Positions 22,480-34,439 are shown, counted from the first letter of the stretch. The stretch is DNA of 64,000 bases from Ophiura sarsii (GCA_035610835.1 CM069442.1:35876452-35940451); one strand, 5' to 3'. Translations and numbers: made by a program. Notes: generated by a model from the sequence alone, not told the origin.

Positions 22480-23160
22480 TGGCGCAGAAGCCACACGGGA
22501 AATGGTTATAGGCCGGTTGGTAGGGTATTTGGTGTCATGTTGGGGGGGGGGGAGGGGGGTTGTAAAACCACGGGAAATGGGTTAGGATAGGCCTAGGGTT
22601 GGTGCAAGTAGCGTTTTGCGGGGGTTAATGAAGCAACCTGATTTCTTTACTTTAAGTAATGGCATGCCAAACAATCGATGGGACCGAGGGTTAATGAAGA
22701 AGCCACGGGAAATGGTTTAGGGAGGGTTGTGATTATAATCAACCTGATTTGGGTGTGTGTATGAAGGAGGGGAGGGGGGGGGGGGAGGTGGGGGTAAAAC
22801 CACGGGAAAATGTTTTAGGATAGGGTTAAGAGTTAATTAAGTAGCCACGGGAAATGATTAGGAGTGTTATGATTATAAATCCACCTGGTTGGTGTAGTTG
22901 GGGGGGGGGGGGCGGTTGAAGGGGGTTTATGTGGTTTTAAAAGTACGGAAGGTTAACTTGATGCGGGATGCGGTTTGAGAGGTAGGGGTTAATAAAGTAG
23001 CCACGGTTATAAACCCGTCTTACGGTTGGATATGGTTATAGGCGGGGTGAGGGTTGTAGGGGTTTATAATGCCTTTATGAGGGATATGGTTATAAATCAA
23101 CCTGTTGGGGGGTGGGGTGGGTGGTTGTTTAGGGGGTTTATGTGGTTTCAGTAGGTAATG
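22480..23160 (+). repeat. G-rich degenerate tandem repeat
   Basis: CCACGGGAAATGGTTA (near 22490, 22568, 22702, 22800, 22845) alternates with AGGATAGGGTTA, ATCAACCTG and runs of 8-12 G. Units are about 45-135 bases. Guanine is strongly biased to the plus strand. Confidence 0.7.
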
Positions 23161-23221
23161 TAGCATAACCATCTAGCGGGGACCCGAGCGTAGCGAGGGT
23201 ACGCCGCTAGTAACTATAATA

Positions 23222-23521
23222 CTCCCTTTCATAATCCCTTGGACATAATTCCATCAAATCATGCGTACGTGCGAGTTGCGTACGTATGTGCGTAGGTTCG
23301 CGTAGGTGCGTAAACCCGGAAGTGCGTACCAGTTCCTTAAAAAAATAATCGCGCATTCTATTGGTCAATTGTGAAATCGTCACACGCCGTGATCGCCGGC
23401 GCGTGACCATGTTCATGTTTATCGCGCCTGTCAAGCATTTTGACGCCGCGCCTCGAAAACAACAACAAAATACGCTCGCGTGAAACAACGCGAATTATGT
23501 CCAAGAAATTATGAAAGGGAG
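23222..23521. mobile_element. 300-base TA-flanked MITE, CTCCCTTTCATAAT ends
   Basis: Inverted ends of about 30 bases (CTCCCTTTCATAATCCCTTG / ..ATTATGAAAGGGAG) continuing into GACATAATTC; TA at 23220-23221 and 23522-23523. The interior is CpG-rich, unlike its surroundings. Confidence 0.8.
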
Positions 23522-24009
23522 TATACAACACTGTCCGCTATGCCTTATTGCCCTTTCATAATGCTTTGGCGCGAGTTTTAAAAGCACGGGTCCTAAGAAA
23601 ATGCGTGCGCAAACCGCCGGGCAAAGAACGATGGCAACTGCCGACCAAATGCCCGGTGTGAAGTCACCTGTCACCCCATCTATAGCTTCGGTTGGTACAT
23701 TTGCATGGGCATTCCTTGGATGTCTAAGATATTAGGCTGTGTCACTGTGTGGCTAGGTAACAAAGCTCTCCTCTCGCTCGTCGACCGTAATGAAGTTCAT
23801 CATCAGAGCTTCTTAAATAGCTTTAAATCGAGAGATTGCTAAATATATTTAAAAGAGTATCTCAATATTCAAGTAAGACTATAGTGCATATCAAATGTCA
23901 TTAAATATTACAATTCTTCAATATGGACTGATATTATCAGACGAGTGATTCTTGAACTTTTCGTAAGGCTTTTTAAGAAGAGTAGTAAAGATCCCCAAGT
24001 TCAGCTTTA

Positions 24010-25110
24010 AGGGCAGTGTCAACCCGGCACTTGTTTCAAAAATTTAATTTCATATTTCTCTATTATTTAATACTTTTATATGTATTCTATCATTACCATC
24101 ATAAGTTACTAATCGGAAGCGATTATTTTCCGTTCTTTTGGGTGATTTTAAATTGTTGTTTTGGTAAGTTTGAGTCAGGAAAAGGCGCATGGTTATTTGG
24201 CGGGAATTTAAGCGGAGTTCCGCGCTTTTCAAATGCTGCGACAGCTGTTCGATCATTGCGTCGCGCGCTGAAACTTCCCGCGCGTAATACTAGACGCGCC
24301 GCTTATTATCCGCGACGTAGACGCGAAAAACAAAAGAGCGCAAAACAATGTCTAAAAATGTAAACAAAGGCCAATCTTACGATCATTTAAATTTCAGTTT
24401 TCTTCCAATTTCTTCACATTGTGACAATATAAATTGAATCTGATAGTTCATTTTGATTGTTCATAATAGTATACTCGCCTTTTAAGTCACACGCCCTTGT
24501 ATTCCATGATCATTTAGCTTTAAATGGTGGAAAATGTCAATATTTTTACTAAATCGATGTTTTCTAGAAGTTCAAATTTGAAGGAATTTTACGATTTTTC
24601 AGACAACATAAGTAAAAAAATATCAAGCTATCAGGTAAGCTTTTACTACCATTGTGTAGAGGACTTTCAGCGCTAGGAGGCAAAATTTTTATTTTTTCGA
24701 TTATGGATTTTAAACTCGAGATATGCATCCATTTCTAGCGAAATGTATGCAAAAAAAACACGACTTTTACACTTTTCCGATGATTTTAGCAATATTTCCA
24801 AAACTAAGCCTTATTTTGGAAAAAGAAAAAATTGCCTCCTAGACAAAATTGTCTTGTTTACAAAAATGTATATTAGAACAAATTACCATTTTTTCTTTTA
24901 TAGTTATGCTGTCTGAAAAATTTGGGGTAACAAAATCGCTTTTTTGTTCATTTCTCAAAATTTAGATTATTTGGTATCACATTGATATCACCATCGGATT
25001 CCTTATCAAATTTTCTTTCTATAAATGTATACTTTTATGTACATTTATTCAATATTCTCAAACTTAGAAGCAAAAGTTGATCATCAAAATAATAGGGTTG
25101 ACACTTCCCT
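24010..25110. mobile_element. 1.1 kb TA-flanked element, AGGGAAGTGTCAACCC ends
   Basis: Ends AGGGCAGTGTCAACCC and GGGTTGACACTTCCCT, TA on both sides (24008-24009, 25111-25112). No transposase frame recognised; the inside is AT-rich after a CpG-rich left third. Confidence 0.65.
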
Positions 25111-25112
25111 TA

Positions 25113-25765
25113 AAAACCCAGGCATTTACTATATGTTGGTCAAAGTGACTGTGAATCTTGTTACTATACTTTTTACAACATATACAATCTATGGTGTTAA
25201 ATTAAGAAAAAAGGAGCATCGTCAAAATTACATTTTTACGTTTTAGATCGTTTATCTATGTTATATCAGCTGATGTATACGAACAATATTTGAAAATACA
25301 GTTCACCATATTTTTGAAAAGGAATCGGAGTCTATTGAACATGGATATCAAGAGTAAAGGGCATTTAAAAAAATTGGTATTGCAGCGCCCTCTGTTGCTC
25401 AAATGTGTCAGATTGGCAGATTGGCTGGATTAAGCCACTGGTGGAATGAGTAGATGCCTGGGTCCTATTAATTTCTTAAAGATTGAATTACTCAACAAAG
25501 ATTTAATCTTAGCTTTTAAATAGAACTCTGCTGGACCTCTCAAAGCTATACGGAAGTGGCTATCATACATTTACAATGTCGAGTCCCCATATAGTGTCAT
25601 CAGATAGATACGCCTTAAACATGTTAAACATGTTAAACATGTTAAAACCTAACCATCCTACAGACTACATGATAACTGTAAGCTGCTGGTACCGCGCGCT
25701 CGTTGTCCGGTATATATCGTGCCACGATACGGCGAGCCTTAAAAGTGGCGAGAGAAAAAATCTCT
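25113..25765. other. Intergenic, nothing recognised
   Basis: A short TTAAACATG repeat (four near copies, 25617-25647) is the only feature. Confidence 0.5.
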
Positions 25766-26010
25766 GACCAATTAGCACAGTGGTAAAGTGTCTGATTAGA
25801 CGCATGCGGCCCGGGTTCGATCTCTGGCGCATGTGGAGACTGATTCCCCTCCAAATGTCGACCCGTTTTTCTCCCCAGTGATAGGTTCATTCCCCAAAAC
25901 ACACCCGCTGGAAGGTTAGGGTGATAGTTATAATGCACCCTCTCTTTTCCACCCCTCCCTCACCACATCGAGTCTATCCGAGTAAAGCCTGGCATTCACA
26001 CCAACGGTCA
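25766..26010 (+). mobile_element. tRNA-derived SINE
   Basis: The head has a box A-like TTAGCACAGTGGTAAAGTG and, 30 bases on, a box B GGGTTCGATCT that folds with TCTGG as a T arm. The acceptor arm does not pair, so it is not a tRNA gene. A non-tRNA body of about 170 bases follows. Exact 3' end uncertain. Confidence 0.65.
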
Positions 26011-26044
26011 ACTTAAACTCCTTATTCCAGTATTCACAATATTA

Positions 26045-26428
26045 AAGGCATATTATGTGATCTTTTCCAAGTAGCGTCCTCTATCATTGATTACTATGAA
26101 AGCAGATTTTCTTGCAGATTTGCATTTTTCATCATAAATCATAAAGATCTTCCAAGTTACAGATCGATACGATTCCTAATTACTTCAAAATCATGGTTTG
26201 AAAATAGATTGTACCGAGTGTACAATCTATTTTTTCAAATTTTACTATAAATTCACTCTAAAACTATGATTTTGAGGTTATTAGGAATCGTATCGCTCTG
26301 TTACTTTGAATACATTTATGATTTATGATCAGAAAAGTAAATCTGCAAGAAAATCTGCTTCCAATTTTTTTTTCTCTCGAGGATTGAGGGCGTCCCCTGG
26401 AAAAGATCACATAGGCCTAATATACCTT
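26045..26428. mobile_element. Foldback MITE, AAGGYATATTATGTGATC family, copy 1
   Basis: Ends AAGGCATATTATGTGATC / GATCACATAGGCCTAATATACCTT with TA on both sides. Long arms with AGCAGATTTTCTTGCAGATT and its complement. Sister copy at 29198-29575. Confidence 0.8.
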
Positions 26429-27305
26429 TAACTGTTATATTTTTACCGTGTGCATGGATATGAGACTTTAATTAATTGAAACACTGAAAGCGGTGATCAC
26501 TTTTGATCCTACGGTCTCTCAGATGTTAAACGTTATTATAGCAAATTACAACCAACATTTGTGCAACTTAATCACCTACCACCTTGAACTCCATGGCTAG
26601 ATCTTAATAGGGCTGTCAAATGTTCTTAATATTTCCGGGAAAAGGAACTACTTATTACCCGATCAATCAATCATTTATAATTTTAAACGGATTTCATAAC
26701 CATGATAACGAAATAGAACAACGGATCAGGGCGTCTCAGTCACCAATAATGCAATTCTGTTTGTAGACCCAGTTGGGCAATATTTTTGAATTTTATTTTC
26801 CATACAGGTCCTATGACCTATTATAGATCTAATCATTGTCTAACATTGAAGAAAAGCATGAAAAATATACAGTGAATACAGTCAACACACTAAGTAACTG
26901 ACCAGGTTATATGTGCTGATAACTCTAATTCTTTTAAGAGTGCTCCTATTAAATTATAAAGTTGTCGAGAAATTTCTCCTCTTTAATTTGAGATATTGAA
27001 CGCTAGGAATGGTTGATTAGTGAGGGAGTTACAATTCCAAATGTAAGGCCAAGTGTGATTTTAATATTCACATTTTTTTCCAATAGGCCTACGGGGAGAG
27101 TATGACAGGTAATGCCCCAGTCACATGTATCCGTGTGTGCTTGGCGGCCCCTTACCATGCTTACCGTCTAATAGAAAAACAACAGAGTCCAACACGGTGA
27201 ACATCAGCAAAAAATGTCAACGGCCGCATTGATTTTTTTTTGTCACCGGGTCCATACCGTTCTACACCGGGTCCTCACCGGCCTGGTACCGGGCTCATAC
27301 CACCT

Positions 27306-27480
27306 CCTCACCGGGGCCTCACCGGGGCCTCACCGGGGCCTCACCGGGGCCTCACCGGGGCCTCACCGGGGCCTCACCGGGGCCTCACCGGGGCCTCACC
27401 GGGGCCTCACCGGGGCCTCACCGGGGCCTCACCGGGGCCTCACCGGGGCCTCACCGGGGCCTCACCGGGGCCTCACCGGC
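27306..27480 (+). repeat. 11-base minisatellite (CCTCACCGGGG), about 16 copies
   Basis: Almost perfect units. Because 11 is not a multiple of three, three units make an 11-residue period and give apparent proline-rich frames; I do not regard these as genes. Confidence 0.97.
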
Positions 27481-27513
27481 CGGAGCGCCTGGGTACCGAC
27501 CGAACCGCCTTGA

Positions 27514-27540
27514 TGACGTCATAAAACCGCCCTTTATAAG
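27514..27540 (+). promoter_or_regulatory. CRE-like TGACGTCA plus TATA-like box
   Basis: A perfect TGACGTCA (27514-27521) lies 14 bases before TATAAG (27535-27540) in a CpG-rich patch. No convincing downstream gene. Confidence 0.3.
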
Positions 27541-27639
27541 CTGAGCGCTCAAGCTCGCCGCGTCGCTTCACTCGCATTCCGGACTTCTCTGTATTTGTCA
27601 CATGTATCCAAGTGAGCATAGCGGCCTTACCGTGTGAAA

Positions 27640-27873
27640 AATTGGTGCGGACGGCGGCACACGTAGACGACCGTTCCAAAATGTCACAAAATGTTTCAAA
27701 AAAATGTCCAAATTATTGAATTGCATCACCATTTGGAATCATTAGAGTAAGTACAAGAATGCCTAATATTGGTTCATTAATTCTTGAAAGACTGAAAATT
27801 GGGAAATATTTTTGACAACTCAGTTTTGAACTGTATTATAGTAAAACTAATAGGCCTAGACGCGTGGAAAGTG
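27640..27873. mobile_element. CACTTTCCACGCGGC-family MITE, copy 3 (left end decayed)
   Basis: Right end GACGCGTGGAAAGTG followed by TTAA; the body matches 13902-14147. The left end is poorly preserved. Confidence 0.6.
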
Positions 27874-28193
27874 TTAAACATATATTGTCACATTTTGTTG
27901 AACCATTTTGCCACACACAAATTGTAATTACTTAAACATGTTTTAAAGGCCTCCCGTTCTCAAATTTAAAACCTCCCATTACAGTAGGCTATACCATGAG
28001 CCTCTAGATTTATCCGGATATTAAAGGGCAATAGGTATAATCCAGGAGGCGTAATCAGCCCCACCCCGACTCCTAGAAATAATTAGTTCAATTACAGGAA
28101 TTAGCCCAATCCTTTTTGCGAAAATAAGAGTGTGTGGCACTACATTGAAAAGTAGTAAGACCGCTGTCTTTGAATATGAAAATTAGGTTAATA

Positions 28194-28607
28194 CTGCCCT
28201 ACCATGACAAAAGGAAGTAATGGACAACAGGAAGGTTTAGAGCTATGAGGCAAAACATGTTTGCGTAAAAAAAATCTGCAAAATATTCAAAAATGTACAT
28301 TAAATGTGACATTAAACTGATATAACATTAGCAGAACATCACTCATCACTTTTCAAGGCTCTTACAAAAAAAACATGATTTGCCTTGTATCTTGTATCTC
28401 CTGTTGTCCATTACTTCCTTTTGTCGTGGTTTATTTGGTAAAAAGTAAACATGCTTCCTTTTTGATATGCTAATTACTCATTAATTAAGAATTTTTGAGG
28501 GTTCCTGCTATGATAGAATTGTGTATCAATATTATTTCTATCATTTAGTATAGAAAAACCCATTTTGAAAAAAGTGTCCATTACTTCCTTTTGTCATGAT
28601 AGGGCAG
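28194..28607. mobile_element. Element with three copies of a TGACAAAAGGAAGTAATGGACA arm
   Basis: Ends CTGCCCTACCATGACAAAAG and CTTTTGTCATGATAGGGCAG are inverted. A third arm copy in right-end orientation sits at about 28393-28426. TA precedes the left end. Confidence 0.7.
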
Positions 28608-29197
28608 AATAGGCCTACCACTGATTGACTCTTCCGCCAGCTCTATCATAATCAGTTCGTATAAAGTTGATTTTAGCTCTGTTGTCTATATAATATTTAG
28701 AAATAGAGATTGTGTTTTATTTTGGGTGGGACAGTAGGTCAACTAAATATTATAATACTCCTTCTATATACCATTACGAATTTCAGTTGTTCTCAGATCG
28801 GGACCAGAGTATTTAAGTCCAGATTATAAAAGAAGCAGAAAGATGCCATTAACCTATAAGCCCACATATTTATAATTATTTAATATTTACCCTTAGGCCT
28901 ATATGCGCCATTTATCATGATCATGATGATCATTGCATCTGAATGGGAACCATTTTGTGAAGTAGTCTTATATTTAGACATGAATGATAGCGTCTCAATC
29001 AGATCCTGATTGCTTATACAAATTGGCTCATTTCAAATACAATAGCTTACAATTATGGGCCAATTATGTCACGTTTTATTTATTACAATCATGACAATTG
29101 TAGCATAACAATAGAAAAGAAGGTTAGCGGAAATTGTTAACAACTGGTGTGCCTTCAAGTGTATCCATTATATAGGTCCAATGGACTGCAGATATTA

Positions 29198-29575
29198 AAG
29201 GTATATTATGTGATCTTTCCAGGGAACGCCCTCAACATCGAAAAAAAATAGAAAGCAGATTTTCTTGCAGATTTACATTTCTGATCATAAATCATGCATA
29301 CATTCCAAGTTACAGGGCGATACGATTCTTAATTACTTCAAAATCATGGTTTTAGAGTGAAAATAAACTGTCGGGATTCCGACAGTTTATATTTTTCACT
29401 CTAAATTCACTCTAAAACCATGATTTTGAGGTAATTAGGAATCGTATCGCTCTGTAACTTGGAATGTATGTATGATTTATGATCGGAAATGTAAATCTGC
29501 AAGAAAATCTACTTTCTAAAAAAAATCATGAATAGAGCTAGGGCGCTCTCTGGAAAAGATCACATAATATGCCTT
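29198..29575. mobile_element. Foldback MITE, AAGGYATATTATGTGATC family, copy 2
   Basis: Same ends and arms as 26045-26428, TA on both sides; better conserved ends. The centre has GTCGGGATTCCGAC, a short perfect hairpin. Confidence 0.82.
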
Positions 29576-30084
29576 TAAAAGGTGTCTCAGAATCAACCAC
29601 CCATTTTGTTTTTTTGCATCATTTAAATTAATTTAATTTAATTAGCTCTCTTCCAATGAATGCTATTTAGACTTGGTTTGTTTGATGTGGGTGAAGTATT
29701 ATATTAGGGGAACTACCAAAAGCAGTAATTCCTGTCATTGAGCAACTGAAATTAACTTAATATAGTATGTTTAGTTGAGCAGCAGGTATGGTATTGATCT
29801 CAGTTGAGAAATAAAATCACGTCCTAACAGCAAGTCAGAAAGATATTTATATAAAGCTAAAATATTATGCTGAAATACTTCAAATGTCTTGAAGTCAGGT
29901 TTGAATCTACAAATTATCATGCCCGTTGGTTGTGGGCTAAAGTGGTCTCAAGCATGATCAACACCAAACCATTTATGCTCGAAGAAACCCTCTATCTGAG
30001 GCAGATGGAAAGGATGTTTATTAATCTAGGTCAAATGATCTTGGACTTAAAAGTACAACCCCTTTAAAATCCTAATCCAATAAG

Positions 30085-31731
30085 CTCATGAAGAACTTTG
30101 AGAAGACATTGATAGTAAAATTGATCCCAACCAATATGGGAATCGCAAAGGCGTATCCACTACTCATTATCTTCTTAAGATGATGGATACATTACATATG
30201 AATGCTGATAGACCGGGTCATCTGAGCACTGTAGTAATCACTGATTTCAGTAAAGCCTTCGACCTGGTAGACCATAACATTCTTATGAGGAAATTCATCA
30301 CGATGGGAGTCAGACCATCTGTTGTTACTTGGATAGCCAGCTTCCTAGATGGAAGGGAGCAATGTGTTCGCTACCGCGGTGTTACTAGTGAATGGAAGCG
30401 ACTGAATGGTGGTGTGCCACAGGGTACCAAATTGGGACCACTCGGTTTTGTTGTGATAGCAAATGACGCCGCTACAGACACTCCGTTTGTGTCATTAAAA
30501 TATGTTGATGACTTTACGCTAATAGAACCAAGATCAGTCACAAAGCCATCTTGTATGCAAGAACATCTCAGCAATTTTGAAGAATGGGCTGCTGCAAATA
30601 ACATGAAACTTAACCCAAAAAAGTGTGCCTCAATGAAAGTGTCATTCTTAAAGAAAGATTCTGCGGACCCACCGCTTACAATATCAAACATTCCTCTTCA
30701 AGAAGTTCAGGTGGCTAAAATTCTGGGTGTTAAGATCAGTGCGGATCTGAAATGGAATGTTCATGTGTCTGAAATTCTTAAGAAAGCCAATGGTAGACTC
30801 TATATGCTTAAGTTACTAAAACGTTTCAACTTGCCTCATGATGATCTTGTCACAATTTTCTCGGGTTTTGTTAGACCTTTGGCAGAATATGCTGCCCCCA
30901 TCTGGCACCCTGGTCTCACGATCCATGACTCTGTTGCCTTGGAAAGAATCCAAAGAAGAGCGTGCAAGATCATCATGGGCAAGCATTACATATCTTATGA
31001 TAATGCTCTCCAAGAGTGTGGTTTAGATTCTCTGAGAGAAAGAAGAGAGCAACTAAGTCTAAACTTCTTGAATTCTCTCATGAAGTCTGAGCAATTTTGT
31101 TCCTGGGTCCCACCTACCAGAAGCTCTGTGCATCAAAGAAATCTTAGGAACTCCGACAGATTAAGTATCCCAAGGGTAAACACAATACGATGTAGAAAGA
31201 GTCCTCTTTTGCATATGGCCGATCTCTGGAATAAGACTCATTAGTGTTTTCAATACTGCTCTTTTAGTGCAATGAACTGGTCACTTGTTGGTATTCAACT
31301 TTTATCCTGTGCATACATTTCGTCCTTTTAGCTGTGTATAATATCGTGATCATTTAAAATAAATTATTTAATGTGAGTTGTAAGTTTGCTTTAAATGTTT
31401 GTGGACGTGGTGGGTAAGTGTTGGGCGTAAGGTGTATCTGTCTGTGTGTTGGGGTGTGGGGGTGGTGGAGGGGGGAGGGTTGTATGTAGGTGTGTGTAGA
31501 AGATATGCCAGGTGGGGGTGGATTGGTTTGTGAGGTGTGTATGTAATGTGTGGTTCATTTATTTGGTTAAATACTGTTCTTGATATCATATTTTAAATAA
31601 TTATTGATGGGCTTGTGCAATTGTATTTTGATATTTATACATGTTTTTATATTGTAAAATTGTTGCAATTCAGATGTTATTCTGCTATAACAATTGTTAA
31701 TAAACCTTTTATGAATGAATGAATGAATGAA
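30085..31731 (+). mobile_element. 5'-truncated LINE, L2/CR1-like, with (TGAA)n tail
   Basis: Starts with KNFEKTL-encoding sequence in one frame, shifts, then runs through the reverse transcriptase. The 3' end is a (TGAA) repeat at 31709-31731, as in L2-type LINEs. A GT-rich stretch at 31400-31560 lies in the 3' UTR. No endonuclease part is present. Confidence 0.82.
30102..31244 (+). CDS. Reverse transcriptase of a non-LTR retrotransposon (ORF2, N-terminally truncated)
   Basis: The frame opens after a TGA at 30099 and the first ATG is at 30180, but conserved residues IDPNQYGNRKGVSTTHYLLK precede that ATG, so it is not the true start. Then come motif A (TDFSKAFD), motif B (GGVPQGTKLGPLGF), motif C (KYVDDFTL with the catalytic YVDD), motif D (NMKLNPKKC) and motif E (AKILGVKISADLKW), followed by the thumb and the FVRPLAEYAAPIWHPG region typical of Jockey/CR1/L2 LINEs. 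It ends at TAG 31242-31244. The whole catalytic core is open, pointing to fairly recent insertion, but without the endonuclease it cannot move by itself. Confidence 0.9.
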   Translation, partial: EDIDSKIDPNQYGNRKGVSTTHYLLKMMDTLHMNADRPGHLSTVVITDFSKAFDLVDHNILMRKFITMGVRPSVVTWIASFLDGREQCVRYRGVTSEWKRLNGGVPQGTKLGPLGFVVIANDAATDTPFVSLKYVDDFTLIEPRSVTKPSCMQEHLSNFEEWAAANNMKLNPKKCASMKVSFLKKDSADPPLTISNIPLQEVQVAKILGVKISADLKWNVHVSEILKKANGRLYMLKLLKRFNLPHDDLVTIFSGFVRPLAEYAAPIWHPGLTIHDSVALERIQRRACKIIMGKHYISYDNALQECGLDSLRERREQLSLNFLNSLMKSEQFCSWVPPTRSSVHQRNLRNSDRLSIPRVNTIRCRKSPLLHMADLWNKTH

Positions 31732-32449
31732 GTGTATCAGGAGGGCTTATGTTGGTGCAATATTAATGTGTTATTAACCATAAAACATATCAGGTCACAT
31801 GGTCAACTTGCCGGTTTCCTTTTGAGGGGTTAATGACTGGTGGTCATAAGGATTAATTTCACAACATGGAAGTATTTATGTTGTATCAATGTCAAATCCG
31901 ACTAGGCCATGTCTGTATACCCCTGAGTGTGTTAAATGACAAGCTAATTATACTGCCCTGATTAAATACCACACACCATACCTGAGGTAAACTGCTAGAT
32001 CTCCTTCCATAGATAGACATTATTCAAGCTATCATGTTGAATATCTAACCATTTTAGGCATTAATTCATAACATACGAGTGAATTTTGCAAGACACAATT
32101 TTATACCCTTTTTGCTTCCAATGATTTGTAAATCATGGGAGGGGTGAATCGTTCAAGATGTCAGAATTCAATATAGAGTTTAATGAGTCCCATTGACTGA
32201 AGAGCCACCTTAATAATAAAATATTGAGCATAAGTAAAGATGGCCGTGCCTATTTGTTTGTCAACCACATCAGAATATAGCAAATGTTGCCAGCCTTACA
32301 TACAAGGTGCTTGCTATCTACTGAAGATAGCACTATGTATGTTGCTATGATGAAATGCCATGTTTTCATTAAATGAATCATTGTGCATATTATAGATTGC
32401 ATGCAGCCTAAACTGTCCTGTCATACATAAACTTGCCTATAGTCTATTA
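31732..32449. other. Intergenic, nothing recognised
   Basis: No repeat or frame of note. Confidence 0.45.
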
Positions 32450-32451
32450 GG

Positions 32452-32968
32452 CCATCACGAGACAGTGACGTAACCGCGTATTTTACTAATTGTAGTACAT
32501 AACTCGTGCGCCTACTCGCGGCGCTGGCGTATACACACCGTAGCGTTGAAAGGCGGAAGATACATATGCGTGCGTAAAAGCTGCGCCCGTAAAGTGACGT
32601 CACTGTCCAGAGGAAGCCAAATAGAGTATAGCCATAGATTTCATGTGAAACTAAATTGAAAGGTGTGTGACCTGATCCAATTCTGTTTTTGTTCAGAAGA
32701 AAGCCCACATTTTTTCATTACCCCTGCAAAATAATAGGCCTGAAAGATGTATCCTTTTCGATGAAGTAAGCAAACAATATATACTCTATTTGGCTTCCTC
32801 TGGACAGTGATGTAATTTAACCAGTGCAGCTTTCTCGCACGCGTATATATATCTTCCGCCTTTCAACGCTCGTGTGTATACGCCAGCGCGGTGAGTAGAC
32901 GCGCGCGTTATGTGCTGCAAATAGTAGAATACGCGGTTACGTCACTGTCTCGTGATGGCTAAATAGAC
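32452..32968. mobile_element. Foldback MITE with about 190-base CpG-rich arms
   Basis: GTCTATTAGGCCATCACGAG and its complement at the ends, TA on both sides. The arms carry GACAGTGACGTAACCGCG and CGGAAGATA words; the middle (32640-32780) is AT-rich. A perfect CRE (GTGACGTCAC) lies at about 32595. Confidence 0.8.
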
Positions 32969-33037
32969 TATAGTGAACTACATGTACATGGAACCCCCTG
33001 AATTGCCCAGTCCATGTCAAAGAGAAAACATCACATG

Positions 33038-33272
33038 GGCCCTATTTCATAAAAGTTAAGTTTCTTTTTAAGTGAACGTAAGAACGCAAGAGTGATTATT
33101 GAAGTCTTCTTAAGCCTGGTTAATTCTGAAGAATATTAAAGAATTCTTCTCAATGGGCTTTGTTTCATGAAGATTGAGTCATGAATTATTAAACAATCTT
33201 CTTAAGAAAGTTTAAAAACTTAAGAAGAATCTCTCTTCTTAAAATGAATCTGAACTGTTATGCAATAGGTCC
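33038..33272. mobile_element. MITE with GGCCCTATTTCATAA ends
   Basis: Inverted ends GGCCCTATTTCATAAAAGTT / AACTGTTATGCAATAGGTCC flanked by ATG on both sides. The interior is a palindromic TTCTTAAG-rich stretch. Confidence 0.6.
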
Positions 33273-33451
33273 ATGGTCACCCATCTTTAAGGACGATTGG
33301 GCTATTCCATCTGAAATCCATACACCCCCTGGAAAACATGACCTTATTCTTCCACACAGGAAGTGTGAATTTCAAATAGGGTTTTCCAGGTTTTCCAACT
33401 CCATTTGAAATCTACACTGCATGTGTGAAAAATTATTTAGAGAATAAAGTA

Positions 33452-33548
33452 TAGTTCTTAGCGGTTTTGCTATATTCTGGAGTGGTCTTACAATGTATAC
33501 GTACCGTATATGGTATTGTATCGTATATAGCAAAACAGCTAAGAACTA
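33452..33548. mobile_element. 97-base hairpin element
   Basis: TAGTTCTTAGCGGTTTTGCT and its near-complement at the ends, flanked by TA. Confidence 0.6.
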
Positions 33549-34379
33549 TATTTGATTCTCATGCTCATTTAGTTTATTGGTTATTTTGACCTTTTTATCA
33601 TAAAATAACGCAGTTTGTTAAGGCCCTGTCACACCATAACGTATCGCCTCAACGTATGCCAACGTATGCCAAATATCGAAAAATACGTTGGTGTACGTTG
33701 GCGTACGCTGATATAAGTTAGGGGTACGTTGGGGATACGTCGTTTACGTTATGAGCACGCTGTGATACGCTGTGACAATTTGGACCACGAAAAAATATTG
33801 AGCATGCTCAATATTTCTCGACGTACTCAACGTGTGCTTAATACGTTCTGCATAAGTTCCCGGTAAGTTTGTGGTACATTAAATATACGTTGACATACGC
33901 TGACATACGTTAGTGGTACGTTACTCGTACGTTACTCGTACGTTACTCGTAAGTTGGTATACGTTGATGAACGTAGGCTGGGGGAAACGTACAGCCAACG
34001 TAGTGATAACGAGTTGATAACGTATATGTGCCGTATGTCTAACGTATGCCTGACGTATTTCCAACGAGTTTCGACGTATTCTCACGTATTCACTTATGCC
34101 GGGCGATCGTGTAAGGCCCTGTCACGTATCCATAGCGTATTGAACGTATACATAGCGTATGACTAACGTATTGATAGCGTATCACTAACTTATAACATAC
34201 TTATGACAGCGTATCAAAGCGTATGCGAGCGTATACGAGCGTATGACTAACGTATGCTTAACGTATACTTAACGTATTCAGGTATTCGTAGCGTATGTTT
34301 GCCGTGTTCGACGTATCGTCAGCGTATCCTCGACGTACAACGAACACGTGGCTTATTATGCCGCTTATTATGTAGCACG

Positions 34380-34387
34380 TATAAATA
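34380..34387 (+). promoter_or_regulatory. TATA box (TATAAATA) inside the Harbinger-like element
   Basis: TATAAATA at 34380-34387, 53 bases before the ATG of a small basic frame and just after the phased CGTA array. Confidence 0.45.
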
Positions 34388-34439
34388 CCGCGCCAATCTC
34401 ACATTACATCATTCCCGCCGATGTCATCACGCAGTTAAC

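Larger units (their letters stand above)
21998..23722. mobile_element. 1.7 kb inverted-repeat element holding a G-rich block
   Basis: Left arm TTGCCCATGCAAATGTACCA ... CTATAGATGGGGTGAC (21998-22063) is matched inverted by 23675-23722. Inside are a (GTGTTTGT)n stretch at 22158-22207, the G-rich tandem block and the MITE at 23222. Confidence 0.6.
27119..27631. repeat. Pair of 35-base direct repeats enclosing a minisatellite
   Basis: GTCACATGTATCC followed by a GGCGGCC..TTACC segment occurs at 27119-27157 and, slightly diverged, at 27597-27631, bracketing the CCTCACCGGGG array. Confidence 0.6.

Noticed and set aside
24016..24363. 115-codon frame on the plus strand
   Set aside because: Runs across the left part of the inverted-repeat element 24010-25110; low-complexity hydrophobic then Arg-rich, no motif.
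27214..27524. Two overlapping proline-rich frames of 94-99 codons
   Set aside because: They are the reading of an 11-base minisatellite in several frames; no motif, and the edges of the frames are set by the array.
31368..31589. His/Pro/Thr-rich minus-strand frame
   Set aside because: Antisense reading of the GT-rich 3' UTR of the LINE.
34254..34439. Upstream extension of the small basic frame
   Set aside because: This part reads through the CGTA array and TATA box; the ATG at 34440 is the only sensible start.
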